Assembly (NCBI RefSeq): GCF_900106995.1
Contig: NZ_FNOK01000010.1
Location: 124,001 to 188,000 of the forward strand
DNA: 64,000 nucleotides
Direction of reading: 5' to 3'
Origin: Saccharopolyspora shandongensis
GTDB taxonomy: Bacteria; Actinomycetota; Actinomycetes; Mycobacteriales; Pseudonocardiaceae
Shown: one piece after another, positions 27,401-37,600 of the stretch
Layout of the letters: each line of letters opens with the position of its first letter
Numbering within the stretch: position 1 is the stretch's first letter
Notes under the pieces: generated by a model
Databases searched by the model: none
Told to the model about the DNA's origin: nothing
What the model saw: the letters and a program-made list of their open reading frames with translations, nothing else
Position numbers and translations under genes: made by a program

Positions 27401-28131
27401 GGCCGGTGTCGCTGTCGCCCCTGCCGACGCGGGACGCGCCGGGGCACAGCCCGGGCGCCGGTCGGCACTCCCGCTGGATCGACGAGGACCTCGCCGGCGC
27501 GGTGCGAGAGCTGGCGGGGCGCAACGGAACGACTCCCTACCTGGTCTTCGCGACCGCACTGTCCACTTTGGTGCACAGTGGATCGGCCGAGCGCGAGTCG
27601 GTGCTGCTCGGCACGCTGATCGCGCAACGCGACCGGCCCGAGTGGCGGCGCGTCGTAGGCCCGCTGCTGAACGTCTCGGTCCTCGCGGTGGACCTGGCGC
27701 TCACCGACTCGGTCGCCGCTGCGCTCGGCCGGACCCGGGACGGCGCGCTGCGCGCCTACCGCTCCAGCCACATCCCGTTCCAGGAGCTCGTTCCGCTGTT
27801 CGCCCCGACACCCGGCGGCGACGGATCCCCGTTCGACGTCATGTTGGTGATGCAGCCGGCGGATGCGCCGGCCGAGTTCGACGGCCTGACCACCGAACTG
27901 ACCGACGTCGACACCGGCTCCGTGCCGTATCCCCTGACGGTCGACATCGAGGAGCGAGACGGGCGCTACCGCGTGTCCTACCGGTACGCCACCGACAGGT
28001 ACGACCCCGCCGACGTCGAGGAGCTGGCGGAGCGCCTGCACGCCTCGATCGCCGCGATCGCGGCCGACCCCGACCGGACGGTGGAAGAACTCCGTTCGCT
28101 GACCGCGGCGCCGCACGCCGAGAGGAGCTGA
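21493..28131 (+). CDS. NRPS 1: FAAL-ACP-C-A-T-C, lipid-starting module
   Basis: This 2212-aa protein starts with a fatty acyl-AMP ligase (about 1-570; QYTSGSTRSPRGVVVSH, LPLHHDMGL, KTSSGKVQR) that activates a fatty acid and loads the adjacent ACP (SLGADSMMAVQ, Ser near 638). A starter C domain (HHIVCDVSS near 820) acylates the first amino acid. The A domain (about 1155-1660) has A3 HTSGSTGIPKA and pocket residues D-I-W-E-L-T-A-D-D-(K). The three acidic residues (278 E, 330 D, 331 D) suggest a diamino acid such as Dap or Dab. A carrier (FFQLGGHSLLA near 1706) and a second C domain (DHIACDGWS near 1902, catalytic second His kept) follow. It starts assembly of an N-acylated peptide. ATG 21493 follows GGAAGGCAGGACAGGAC. 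Confidence 0.93.
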   Translation: MFGDLYARLRAHADEDPSRVALTFVPAYLDDGRVQLTYGELVERSRQLAEVLAGRLQPGERALLLFPTAPEFAVSFLGCLAAGVIAVPVPIPVDESAQRRVLKVAEDCQVSAIVSMSLVHDLAAAGTPEIRQLCDSYDWILADAVGEAADGARRSRRLPAISAEDTAFLQYTSGSTRSPRGVVVSHGGLMCNEAAIRESFGVTRDSTIVSWLPLHHDMGLIGGLLQPLYTGARGVILDPSSFVRRPASWLEAISAENADISGGPNFAYDLCTRKVDPAEMAGLDLSSWRVAFNGAAQVFPRTMRSFSEKFRDAGFRPESHKPCYGLAEATLLVTSTETSEPSRSRHFSVDSLESGVAREAGAAETGVRELVSYPLPSHAVVSVVDPATLQPVDDGHMGEILVAGGSNGAGYWGDPDGTAATFGAVVAGEDAGPFVRTGDLGFVHGGELYIEGRSKDLIVHRGRNLHPEDLEADISSCDRNVRPGCGAVFGVRHDGDEAVVVCQEVREHTPSERYPEIVEQIRATLTRIHGVAARTVVLVPPRTVTKTSSGKVQRHAAKQRFLADELPALFSDTLAPAAQSQTDLAVRLAAGERPFAEADVPARVEMLTRALCEHLHEVLRLPAEPRGDESLASLGADSMMAVQLQYAVEEALGVVLLPSLTLRAESIADLARAAVGSRVPAATTVSPPSDDGAEYELNAAQRALWFLHRAFPDSSDYNVTRAFRITGELDVAALSDALDAVVRCHPSLRLAVVPVDGEPRGIVRRRNIRADVVDARSWSDDEASEWYREFATKPFELENGPLLRAAVLRRSGDWLLVLSLHHIVCDVSSLSIIVEQLAQAYADGIAPSIVEGVASPAARERAVLDERGDELEVHWREELAGELPKLSLPRAEPGEPGERGTGASVSFEADAELTSSLARFARESGLTLHNVLLAAFQVLLHRLTGQPDVLVGVPTAGRGDRRLASWVGYLVNVVPVRSSFAPALGFDEFARRTQRRVLDALDHRDLPLSHITRLVNPDRENAAATIFQAMFTYYTTALPGGGSAAAVVMGDPDATLSMGECGLHSHPAPDYTTQSDVGLNVAVRHDTLGFHLQYDPERVTRGQVDQIVATFRTLLAAIGERPRDAVDELALLTSDEVDALLAASIGPEVARPDNYLDSFEQWADRCPDALAADDGAVRLTYAELDERANHVAARLREQGVGVDANVVVCAERSVDYLVALVGIHKADGCYVPISPREAPRRAAAMVAATAPAAAIASTAGRALLAGALDASGRTDAPDTLDLAELAAGRSGQRPPRACPDHGASTIIHTSGSTGIPKAAVSTNYGVTNHMWQMVEHFGLGPDDCVAQTAPVSFDISVWQLLTPLMIGARVRIVPEPASQSPAGLLRATVEGGVTMLELVPSNIVALLDAGLAASPGALRVMLSTGEALTGDVLRRWVRELPEIPMHNAYGPAECTDDVTAGLCAAGPDAPMTVSVGRPLANTAVLILDDNMVPVPAGVVGVLHVGGGAVGRGYRGNPRRTAEMFVPDPFSAVPGGRLYRTGDLARATADGDIEFLGRADTQIKIRGQRIEAGEVEAALRDCEGVVEAAVKVHHGSTGASLVGYVGTGAEGDGEPRVLAPGEDERLRQALAEMLPRHMIPTIFVQVPRLPRSKNGKVDYPALQFSGPPRGDDDELGDIDDPLSAAVRSIWATLLERDVVAWQDSFFQLGGHSLLALTMIDRVAQTLDVELAVDAVFAHPRLRDFVTAVRRADPASPGGRRVGVAPAGARFPALASAAQQRFWFLHEMDPGQPTYNMPGVLWMRGVLDEDALDAALHEVLARHPVLLARFSAEDGPLTWTPGSADDFMLARRDLRGPVAEFGDEVFDRMVTDDANEVVDLRREIPFRALLARLRQKEWALCVTIDHIACDGWSLSVFLSDLAEGYNRRVRGTSSAAPEIEYGFADYCHEEQAWRENRDRDSVAALWRGVADGPVSLSPLPTRDAPGHSPGAGRHSRWIDEDLAGAVRELAGRNGTTPYLVFATALSTLVHSGSAERESVLLGTLIAQRDRPEWRRVVGPLLNVSVLAVDLALTDSVAAALGRTRDGALRAYRSSHIPFQELVPLFAPTPGGDGSPFDVMLVMQPADAPAEFDGLTTELTDVDTGSVPYPLTVDIEERDGRYRVSYRYATDRYDPADVEELAERLHASIAAIAADPDRTVEELRSLTAAPHAERS

Positions 28132-28135
28132 GACC

Positions 28136-31100
28136 GTGCCAGGCCCGACGAAGACCCGAGCGCAGGGCGTGCTGACCGACTTCGACGCCCGGCTGGCGGC
28201 CGATCCGCACGCGCCGGCCGTCGCCGACGACCGGTCGAGCCGGACTTACGCGCAGCTCGACGCCGAATCCACCGGTTATGCCAACGCGTTGCGCGAGCGA
28301 GGCGCCGATCGCGAGGTCGTGGTGGCGATCGTCGCCGAGCGCGGACCGCAGTACGTCGCGATGGTGCTCGGTGTCCTCCGGGCCGGTGCCGCGTTCGTGC
28401 CCATCGAGCCCAGCACGCCGCCACACCGGGCGCGTCAGATGTGCGCGACCGCGAGCGCGCGCGTCTTGCTCGTCCAGCCGGGCCACGAGGCATACGCCGC
28501 CGAGCTGGTCGAGGGAGCCGAGCCGGCGCGGGCACTGGTCGCGGTCTCCCCGGCAGCCGTGCGCACCGACGCCGTTGCGGGGTTCCCGGCCAGGGAGCCG
28601 GACGGCTTGGCGTACGTGATCTTCACGTCCGGCTCCACCGGCACCCCGAAGGGCGCGATGGTGACCGACGGGGGAATGGCCAACCACATCGCGGCGAAGA
28701 CGCTCGACCTCGCGCTCGGCCCAGCCGACGTCATCGGGTTCACGGCGCCGTTGTCGTTCGACATCTCCGTCTGGCAGGCGCTGACCGCGCTGACGACCGG
28801 CGGCGCGGTGGCCGTCGCGTCGCCGGTGAACCTGGCGGAACCCGCCGCGCTCGTCGCCTGGGTGCGCCGACATGGCGTCACGGTCCTGGAAATCGTGCCT
28901 TCCTTCCTCGCCGTCGTCCTCGACCAGCTTGCCGATGACGAGCGGCTGCGCGCCGGGTTGGGGACGTTGCGCTTCCTGATCGCCACGGGAGAAGCGTTGC
29001 CTGCCCGGCTCGCGCAACGCTGGTACGAGTGCTGCCCGGACATCGCGTTGCTGAACGCCTACGGCCCGACCGAGTGCTCCGACGACGTCACCCACCACGT
29101 CGTCACCGAAGCGGAGTGCGCGACGCGGGCGTGGCCGCCGATCGGGCGGGAGATCATCAACACCACGGTGCACGTCGTCGACCCGCAGGGGCACGCGACA
29201 CCTCCCGGAGTCGAGGGCGAACTGCTGGTCGGCGGGCTCGGGGTGGGGCGGGGCTACATCGGCGATCCGGTCCGCACCGCGTTGGCGTTCGTGCCCGACC
29301 ACCTGTCCGCGGCGCGCGGCGCCCGGCTGTACCGCACCGGAGACCGGGGCAGCCGCGCATCAGACGGCACGATCGACTACCACGGGCGACGCGATCGCCA
29401 GGTCAAGGTCCGCGGGCACCGGGTCGAGCTCGGCGACGTCGAAGCCGAGCTGCTCCGGGTGCCCGAGGTGGCCTCGGCCGCGTGCGTGTTCTCGACGGGG
29501 CGGCTGCGGGCCTTCGTGACGCTCCGGACCGGCTCGGCGGAACCCGATCCAGCGGACCGGATCCTAGAACTGGTTCGGGCATCCGCGCCGAGCTACCTCG
29601 TGCCCCACGAGTTGACCGTCCTCGACCGGATGCCGACCGGTACCTCCGGGAAGGTCGACCACCAGGCGCTCGACGGACACCGGGAGGCCCGGGCGGCCGA
29701 GGCGGGGGCGAGCGACGAGGACACGTCGCTGGCGGCGGTCCGGGCGATGATCGCCGAGGTCCTGGGAGTCCCCGCGGTGGGCGCCGACGAGGACTTCTTC
29801 GCGGCGGGCGGCGACTCGCTGTCGGCGATGAACGCCATCTCGCTGGCCCGCAAGCGCTTCCACGCGGACGACGCGTCATTGCGCGAGTTCCTCGCCGACC
29901 CGACGCCGCGCCGGATGCTCTCGGTGCTGAAGGATGCCCGGTCGGCGAGCCGGCCGGAGCACACCGAACTGGAGCCCGGAGCGTTGTCGTCCGGCCAGGA
30001 ACGGCTGTGGTTCCTCGAACAGCTGCATCCCCGCAAGGGCGCTCAACTGATCCGCCTGGGGCTCACCTTGCGGGGCGATCTCGACCTCGACGCGCTCCAG
30101 CACGCGCTGAACGCCATCGTCAGCCGCCACGAGCCGCTGCGCACGGTCTTCTCCCAGGAACGCGGCATCCCGGTCGGCACCGTGTGGCCCAAGGCGGAGG
30201 TGACCTTGGAGCGCGTCGCCGGGGACGTCGACCTCGTCTCCGATCTGGTCGACGGTTCCGAGCTGTCCGTCCGCACCGAGCAGCCGCCGCTGATGCGGGC
30301 CCGTCTCGCGCGGATCGCGCCCGACCACCACCTCCTCACGCTCCTCATCCACCACCTGGTGGCCGACGGGTGGTCGCTGGCCGTGCTGCGGCGGGAGATC
30401 GCCACGTACTACCAGCGGTGGGTCGACGGAGAGCCGGACGTGCCGATGCCGGACAGCACCTTCGCGCGCTACGTCGGCGAGGAACGCAGATGGCTGGGCA
30501 GCTCCGAGGCCGAGGAGTGCGAGCGGTACTGGACCGATCAGCTCGACGGGGCACCGCCGGCGATCGACCTGCCACTGGACCGGCCTCGCCCGGCTCGGCC
30601 CGACTTCACCGCCGATCACGTCGTCGTCGAGCTCACGGCGGCGGAGACCAGCGCTCTGCTGCGGACCGCGCGGGCAATGCGGGCCACGCCGTTCATGGCC
30701 GTGATGGCGGCGTTGCACGTCGTGCTGCGCGATGTCACCGGCACCGACGATCTCGTCGTCGGGATCGACTCGATCAACCGGTCCTGGCCGGGAAGCGAAG
30801 ATCTCATCGGCACGTTCGTGAATCAGCTCCCGGTGCGACTGGCGGCACCGGAGGCCGCCCCGACCTTCGGTGCCCTGTTGGAGCAGGCGCGGCGGCAGTG
30901 CGTCGGGGCCTACGAGAACGACAGGCTGCCGTTCCACAAGATCGTGGCCGCCGTCAACCCGCCACGCCAGGCAGGCCGGTTCCCCCTGTTCCAGGTGAAG
31001 GTCACGCACCAAAGCGCGTGGCGCACGGGCGTGGCGCTGCCCGCCATCGAGGTGGTGCCGAGCGAGATCTCGGAACCGGTGACCGATCTCGACCTGATGC

Positions 31101-31270
31101 TCGACGTTTCCGGCGAGTCGGACCGCCTCCGGCTCGAACTGGTCTACCGGCGCGAGGTACTGGACCGCGAGACGGCCGCGGCCTGGCTCGAAGCGATCGG
31201 CGAGGTCCTCCGGGCCGGCGCCGCGGACCCGGACGTGGCCGTCCCACCCGGGGCCCAGACCGATCGATGA
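28136..31270 (+). CDS. NRPS 2: A-T-C module for a second diamino acid
   Basis: This 1044-aa protein has the order A (about 1-510), T (about 530-600), C (about 615-1044). A3 reads FTSGSTGTPKGA, A5 NAYGPTECSDD, and the Lys of A10 is in GTSGKVDH. The pocket code by alignment is D-I-W-E-I-T-A-D-D-(K), one conservative change from NRPS 1, so the two probably take the same diamino acid. The carrier Ser is in FFAAGGDSLSA near 557, and the C domain has HHLVADGWS near 738. The preceding protein ends in a C domain that would join its chain to this carrier. Its own C domain has no downstream partner in the protein and should use the lone carrier encoded next. GTG 28136 lies 4 bp after the previous stop. 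Confidence 0.93.
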   Translation: MPGPTKTRAQGVLTDFDARLAADPHAPAVADDRSSRTYAQLDAESTGYANALRERGADREVVVAIVAERGPQYVAMVLGVLRAGAAFVPIEPSTPPHRARQMCATASARVLLVQPGHEAYAAELVEGAEPARALVAVSPAAVRTDAVAGFPAREPDGLAYVIFTSGSTGTPKGAMVTDGGMANHIAAKTLDLALGPADVIGFTAPLSFDISVWQALTALTTGGAVAVASPVNLAEPAALVAWVRRHGVTVLEIVPSFLAVVLDQLADDERLRAGLGTLRFLIATGEALPARLAQRWYECCPDIALLNAYGPTECSDDVTHHVVTEAECATRAWPPIGREIINTTVHVVDPQGHATPPGVEGELLVGGLGVGRGYIGDPVRTALAFVPDHLSAARGARLYRTGDRGSRASDGTIDYHGRRDRQVKVRGHRVELGDVEAELLRVPEVASAACVFSTGRLRAFVTLRTGSAEPDPADRILELVRASAPSYLVPHELTVLDRMPTGTSGKVDHQALDGHREARAAEAGASDEDTSLAAVRAMIAEVLGVPAVGADEDFFAAGGDSLSAMNAISLARKRFHADDASLREFLADPTPRRMLSVLKDARSASRPEHTELEPGALSSGQERLWFLEQLHPRKGAQLIRLGLTLRGDLDLDALQHALNAIVSRHEPLRTVFSQERGIPVGTVWPKAEVTLERVAGDVDLVSDLVDGSELSVRTEQPPLMRARLARIAPDHHLLTLLIHHLVADGWSLAVLRREIATYYQRWVDGEPDVPMPDSTFARYVGEERRWLGSSEAEECERYWTDQLDGAPPAIDLPLDRPRPARPDFTADHVVVELTAAETSALLRTARAMRATPFMAVMAALHVVLRDVTGTDDLVVGIDSINRSWPGSEDLIGTFVNQLPVRLAAPEAAPTFGALLEQARRQCVGAYENDRLPFHKIVAAVNPPRQAGRFPLFQVKVTHQSAWRTGVALPAIEVVPSEISEPVTDLDLMLDVSGESDRLRLELVYRREVLDRETAAAWLEAIGEVLRAGAADPDVAVPPGAQTDR

Positions 31271-31285
31271 CAGGAGGTGATGGCG

Positions 31286-31669
31286 ATGGACGTCCCGAGC
31301 ACCCGGACGCCTGAGAACACGCCGGGCTCCGTTGCCGAGCCAGTCCAGGCGGGCACTGGGGCCGCCGACGCCGAGGAGCCGGCGCCGGTCGGCCCGCAGA
31401 CGCCGACCGAGGCGCTGGTGGCCGAGGTGTGGTGCGAGCTGCTGGAGCTCGACGCGGTCGACGTGACCGAGGACTTCTTCGTGCTGGGCGGGCATTCCAT
31501 GTTGGCGGCACAGGTGGTCTACCAACTCGCCGATCGGACGGGGATTCCCTTGGAGCTGGAGGTGTTCTTCGACCTGGGCACCGTGGCGGAGGTCGCCGCC
31601 GAGCTGGACCGCATCCGGTCCCTCGGGCCCGACCTCGACGAGTCCCGCATCTACGAGGAGGAACTGTGA
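31286..31669 (+). CDS. Free-standing carrier protein (T domain) on the assembly line
   Basis: This protein of about 127 aa has an unstructured Pro/Glu-rich N-terminus and then one carrier domain, with the phosphopantetheine Ser in FFVLGGHSMLAAQVV (near residue 70). ATG 31286 has AGGAGG 8 bases upstream. It lies between a protein ending in a C domain and one beginning with a docking domain plus C, with a 4-bp overlap to the latter. It therefore fills the position of a complete module but has no A domain and must be charged in trans. Candidate donors are the two A-T didomains through the Cys-type transferases encoded downstream. Confidence 0.9.
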   Translation: MDVPSTRTPENTPGSVAEPVQAGTGAADAEEPAPVGPQTPTEALVAEVWCELLELDAVDVTEDFFVLGGHSMLAAQVVYQLADRTGIPLELEVFFDLGTVAEVAAELDRIRSLGPDLDESRIYEEEL

Positions 31670-34600
31670 ACGCGCACGACCTCGTGCGGCGGCTGGACGA
31701 CCTCGGTGTCGGGCTGACCCTCGTCGACGACCGGATCCGGTATCGCAGCCGGGGTGCCCAGCTCGCGCCCGAGCTGGTCGCCGAGATGAAGCAGCACCGC
31801 GCCGAGCTCGTCGACATCCTGAACCGGCGCGCGCAGCTGCGGTGGCCGCCGGCTCGCGGCGACGCCGACGACCAGGAACGCCGGGGACCGCTCAGCAAGG
31901 CGCAGCAGACGCTCTGGGCGACGAACTACTTCCTGGAGGACGGCACCTACAACGTGTGCGGGGCCCTGCGGCTGCGCGGCGAGCTCGACGACGTCGCGTT
32001 CGCGGCCGCGCTGGAAGACGTGCACCGCAGGCACCCGTCGCTGCGCACCGTGTTCCCCGTTGCGCTGGGCGAGCCGGTTCAGCACGTCCTGCCAGCGGTC
32101 GCGACGCCGGTCGTGTTCCAGGACTTCTCGCACCAGCCGCCGGGAACGGCGCTCGACGAGTGCCTGCGGGAATGCGCGCGACTCGCGGATCGCAAGCTCC
32201 CGCTCGACACCGCGCCACCGGTGTCCATGTGCCGCTACCGGTTGGCCGAGGACGATCACGTCTTCGTCGTGGTGCTGCACCACGTCATCGCCGACGGCGT
32301 CTCGGTCGGCGTGCTGCTGGAAGACCTGGCCCAGTGCTACAACGCCCGGTTGGACGGCAGTCCCGTCGAGCCGTCCGCGGGTGACGTCGACATGCTCGAC
32401 TACGCCCGGTGGGAGCAGGAACACCTCCGCTACGCCGACCTCGGAACCGCCCGGCGGTACTGGAAGGAACGGCTCAGCGACGCCGCTTTCGGGCCGTTGC
32501 CCCTCCCGCCCCCGCGGGAGGAGTTGCGGGAAGATCACCGCGGCGGCGCGTACACGGCGATCATCGATGCGGCCACGACCGCGGCCGTGCGCCGGCTGGT
32601 GTCGGAGAGCCGCTCCAGCTCCTTCCTCGTCGTCTCGGCCGCCATCTCGTCGATGCTGTCCAGGTACACCGGCCGCGAGGACATGGTGGTCGGGATGCCG
32701 GTGGCCCGCCGCGACCGCGCCGGGCTGGAGAAGCTGGTCGGCCTGCTGCTCGACATGATCCCGGTCCGGCTCGAACTAGGTGGCGGCCCGAGCTTCGCCG
32801 ACCTCGTCAAGCGGACCAGGACCGCGGTCCTCGGCGCGATGGGCAATGCCGTGGTGCCGTCGGAGATCGTGCTCGACGAGCACGCGGCGCGCGGCGATGC
32901 GGCGGGCCGGGCGCTGTTCAACGTCATCGTCACCGACGCGGGCACCCAACTGCCGGAGCCGAGCTTCCGCGGTCTGGAGGCGAGCCACCTGGAGGTGGCG
33001 CAGGTCGGTGCCAAGTACGACCTCAACTTCCTGGTGCGCGACGACGGCGACACCCTCGCGATCGACGTCGAGTACGACCGGCGGGCGGTCGGCGAGCAGG
33101 ACGTGGCCGCCATGACATCGATGGTCCGCAGGATCCTCGCGCAGGGCGCGGCGAATCCGCAGCGCCGTGCGGCGGACCTGGCCGCGGCGCCGTTCGGCGA
33201 GATCGGAGCGGGCGCGGTGGGCGAGCACGCCGACCGGGTGCCAGGTGCGGACGAGTCGCTCGTCGCCCGGCTCGCCGCGATGGCGCAGACCCGCGGCGAC
33301 GCCGTCGCCGTCAGCCACGACGGCGCCACGCTGTCCTACCGGGAGCTTGCCGGTCTGGTCGACCGGATCGCCAGGGGACTCCGCCGGGAAGGCTTCGGCG
33401 CGGGCGACGTCGTGGCGATTTCGCTGCCGCGCGGCATCGACCTCGTCGCCGCCATCGTCGGCGTCATGGGCAGCGGCGCCGCGTGCCTGGTGCTCGACGA
33501 CTCCTGGCCGCAGGCCCGCGTCGACCGCGTCCTCGCCGACGCGGACGCGCGCCGGATCATCGCACCGGAACCGGATTCGGGCAGTGGGCGCGTCACCGTC
33601 GCGCAGTTGGCCGAACTCGGGGCGGCGGCCGCCCCGAGCGAGCCGGTGCCGGCGCAGGCCACCGCTTACGTGATCTACACATCGGGATCGACCGGTCGCC
33701 CCAAGGGCGTGCACGTGACCCACCACAACCTCCTGAGCCTGCTGGGCGCCACCGGCGACGCCTACGGCTTCGGCGCCGACGACACGTGGACGCTGTTCCA
33801 CGCCTGTTCCTTCGACGTCTCGATGTACGAGATGTTCGGCTGCCTGCTGCACGGCGGACGGCTGGTGGTGGTTCCACAGTGGACGACGCGGGAGCCGGAG
33901 GCGTTCGCCCAGCTGCTGCAACGGGAACGGGTCACCGTGCTGAGCCAGACGCCCTCGGCGCTGTCGGTGATGCTTCCGGCGATCGAGCGGAACCCGAGCG
34001 CGGCCGAGCACATCCGCTACGTCCTGTTCGCCGGAGAAGCGCTGGATCGCAGGCTGGTGGATCAGTGGTACCAGGCTCTTGGTGACCGGACCCAGCTGGT
34101 CAACATGTACGGCATCACCGAGACGACCGTGCACGCGTCGTGGCGGTGGCTCCGGCCGGACGACGCGCACACCGCGGAATCCGACATCGGCGGCCCGCTG
34201 CCGGGCACCTCGCTGCACATCCTGCACGACAACGGCACGTCGGTGTTCGACCGCTGCGTCGGGGAGATTTACGTCGGGGGCCCGCAGGTGAGCGCGGGCT
34301 ACCTCGGCAGGCCCCGGGAGACGGCCCTGCGGTTCGTGCCCGACCCGTTCGGCCCGATCCCGGGATCGCGGATGTACCGCTCCGGCGACCTCGCCCGGCG
34401 GAGCGGGACCGGCATGTCGTACCTGGGCCGGCGGGATTCGCAGGTGCAGGTCAACGGATTCCGCATCGAGCTGTCCGAGATCGAGGAGGCGCTGGCCGGT
34501 CAATCCGGTGTGGCCGCGGCCGCGGCCGTCACGACACCGGACGACGGCGGAACCCGGATCGTCGCGGTCGTCGTCGCCGAGGACGACGCGGACCTCTCCG

Positions 34601-37600
34601 CCGCCGAACTCATCCGGGGCGCGCGTGCCGTCCTACCCCGCTACATGATCCCGCACGCGGTCGCGGTCGTCGCGGAGCTGCCGCTGACCAACAACGGCAA
34701 GCTCGACCGCGCCGCGGTGGTTTCTGCGGCGACAGCCGCGATCACGTCGAGCCCGCGGGTTTCCACGCCACCGCAGGGCCCCGCGGAAACCCTCCTGCTG
34801 GAGCTGTTCCGGGAGGTGCTGGGCGACGATTCCGCCTCGACCGCCACCGATTTCCTGGAGCAGGGCGGCGATTCCATGCACGCGATCCACCTCGTGGGCC
34901 TCGCCCGCGAGCGGGGCCTCGCGTTCAGCGTCCGCGATGTCTACGAGGCCCCGGTGCTCACCGAACTCGCGGCGCGCGCAGTGCTGCGGGATCAGGACGC
35001 CACCGAGGCGTCGGCGGAGCGCGAGCCGTTCTCCCTGCTGCCCGCCGAGTTCGCCGGTTCGTTCCCCGACGATGTCGAGGACGCCTACCCGATGACGGCC
35101 ATGCAGACCGGCATGATCTACCACCAGGAGATCGCTCCCGGGGCGGGTGTCTACCACATCGTGCTCAGCTACCGGGTGCGCGGAACCATGGATCCGGTGG
35201 CGTTCCGCGCGGCGGCGCAGGCCGTCACGGACGCGCATCCGATCCTGCGGACCAGCTTCGACCTCGGCCACGCCCACGGACCGGTGCAGCGCGTGCACAC
35301 CGCCGTCGACGTCCCGGTGGAGTTCGAGGACCTCGCGAATCTCGCCCCCGCGGACCAGGAAGCCAGGATTCGGCAGGTCGTCGAGACCGAGACCGCGAGC
35401 TCCTTCGACCTCGCGCGGGTCCCGCTGTTCCGGCTCGTGGTGCTCACCCTGTCCGCGGACGACTACCAGCTGGTCTTCGCCCACAACCACGCCATCCTGG
35501 ACGGCTGGTCGGTGAACGTCTTCTTCGAGGACCTGCACGCCCAGTACCTCGACCGGCTGCACGGCGGTTCGGGGCGTCCGCTGCCGCGGCCGCGGACCAG
35601 GTTCGCGGACTACGTCGCGTTGGAGCAGCGAGCCCTGGCCGACCCCGCCGATGCGGACTTCTGGCGCGAACGGACTTCGCCGGAGGCCCACCTGATCGCC
35701 CCCGGCAGGTCCGGCGATCCCGTCATGCGGCAGCTGCACGAGGACCTGCCCGGAACGATCGACGAACTGCGGGCGGTCGCCGCGCAGGTGGGGGTGCCGC
35801 TCAAGGCCCTGCTGCTCGCCGCGCACATCCGCGTCGTCGCCTGGTTGACCGGCCACGACGACGTGGTGACCAGCCTCGTCTTCGCCTGCCGCCCGGAGGA
35901 GCAGGATTCCGACCGGATGCTGGGCCTGTTCCTCAACCAGCTCCCGGTGCGCGTCGAACTGGCCGACCAGAGCTGGGCCGAGTTGGCCCGGCAGGTGCAC
36001 CGCGGCGAGTCGGACATGATGCGGCATCGCTGGTACCCGCACGCCTCGATCCAGCAGGAGCACGGCTCGCGGCCCATCTTCGACTCCAGCTTCAACTTCA
36101 CCGACTACCACACGACGCGAAGGCTCGTGCGCGACGGCAGCCTGGAGGTCCTCGACAGCTACGAGCTCGAATCCACCCACTACGCGTTCGGCTCCAACTA
36201 CACGGTCGACGTCCGGACCCACGAGCTCCGGATGATCCTCGAGTACGACGCCTCGGCCGTGGCGCGCTCCACGGTCGCACTCGCCGCAGAGGCTCACCGC
36301 CGGATCTTGTCGGCGATCGTCGCCGATCCGGACAAGGCGTGCCGGAGCACGGCCCTGCCCGGAGTCGTCGACCTGGCTCGGTTGCTCGAGTCCGAGCTGG
36401 GCACGCCGGAACCGGATGAGCCGGCGCGGGAAACGGCGAACGGCGGGGCCGTGGTGCCGGAGTCGGCAGTGGACCAGAGCACGCCGGTCGAGCCGGGTCT
36501 CGCCCGCAGCGCGCGCAAGGCGTGGACCGAAGTGCTGGGCGTGACCGACTTCGGCGCGGACACCAGCTTCTTCGAGGTCGGTGGCTCGTCGTTGACGGCC
36601 ATGCGGGTGGTGAGCATGCTCCGCGCGCAGCACGGTCAGCTGTCGATGGGTGCGTTCATGGAGAACCCCACCGTCAACGGCACCGCACGGGCGCTCAGCG
36701 CGGCGTCGAATTCCACTGACGACGCCGTGGCGCCTGTGGCGGACGCGGACCCCGTCGGCGACGGGCCGCGCCGCTATCCCTTGTCGCGCGCCCAGCACCA
36801 GATGTGGTTGCTGGCGAGCAAGTTGCCGGAAGTGGCGCTGTTCGGCATGCCTGGCGCGCTCCGGGCAGAGGGGCCGCTGGACCTCGACGTGCTCAAGCGC
36901 ACGCTCGCCTCGCTGGTGCGGCGCCACGAAGCCCTCCGGACGCGCATCGTGAGCACGGACGACGGCCCGGAGCAGGTGGTCGAGCCGCAGGCCGACCTCG
37001 ACATCGAGGTCGTGGACCTGAGCGGGCACGCCGATCCGGTCGCCGACTGCGAGAAGCTGATGGCGGCCGCGGTGCGGGAGCCCATCGCGCTGGATCGCGC
37101 GCCGCTGATGCGCGCCATCGTCTACCGCATCGGCGCCCTGCGGCACGTGATCTACCTGAACATCCACCACGTGGTCTGCGACGGCTGGTCGCTGGAACTC
37201 CTGCTGGGAGAGGCCGCGCGGACCTACCGGGAGCTGGCGGCCGGCGCCGGAACCGCGGATCGGCCGGCCGCACCGGGCAGCGGGCGGCTGGCCCTGGCAC
37301 GGGCCGAGTGGGCGGAATCGCCGGCGGCGAGGCGACAACTCACCTACTGGGTCGACCGACTGACTCCGCCCTGGACCTCCCTCGCCGCCGGGCCTTCGAG
37401 CCGATTCGCCGCCGCGGATCAGGCCACGTTCGTCGAACGCCTCCGTTCCGCTTCCTGCCAACGCCGACTGGACCGCGCTGCGATCGAGCCGGTGCGCGAC
37501 GCCGCCCGTCGGCACGGCCTGACCGAATTCATGGTGGTGCTGACCGCCTTCGCGACGGCGTTGCGGTCCTGGAGCGGACAGGACGACATCCGCGTCGCCA

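Noticed and set aside
35040-36370. C2 of NRPS 3 as an epimerisation domain
   Set aside because: It begins with a YPMTAMQTGMIYH pattern often seen before epimerisation or dual domains, but its active site reads NHAILDGWS. Epimerisation domains have HHxxxDxxSW, so a condensation domain is the better call.
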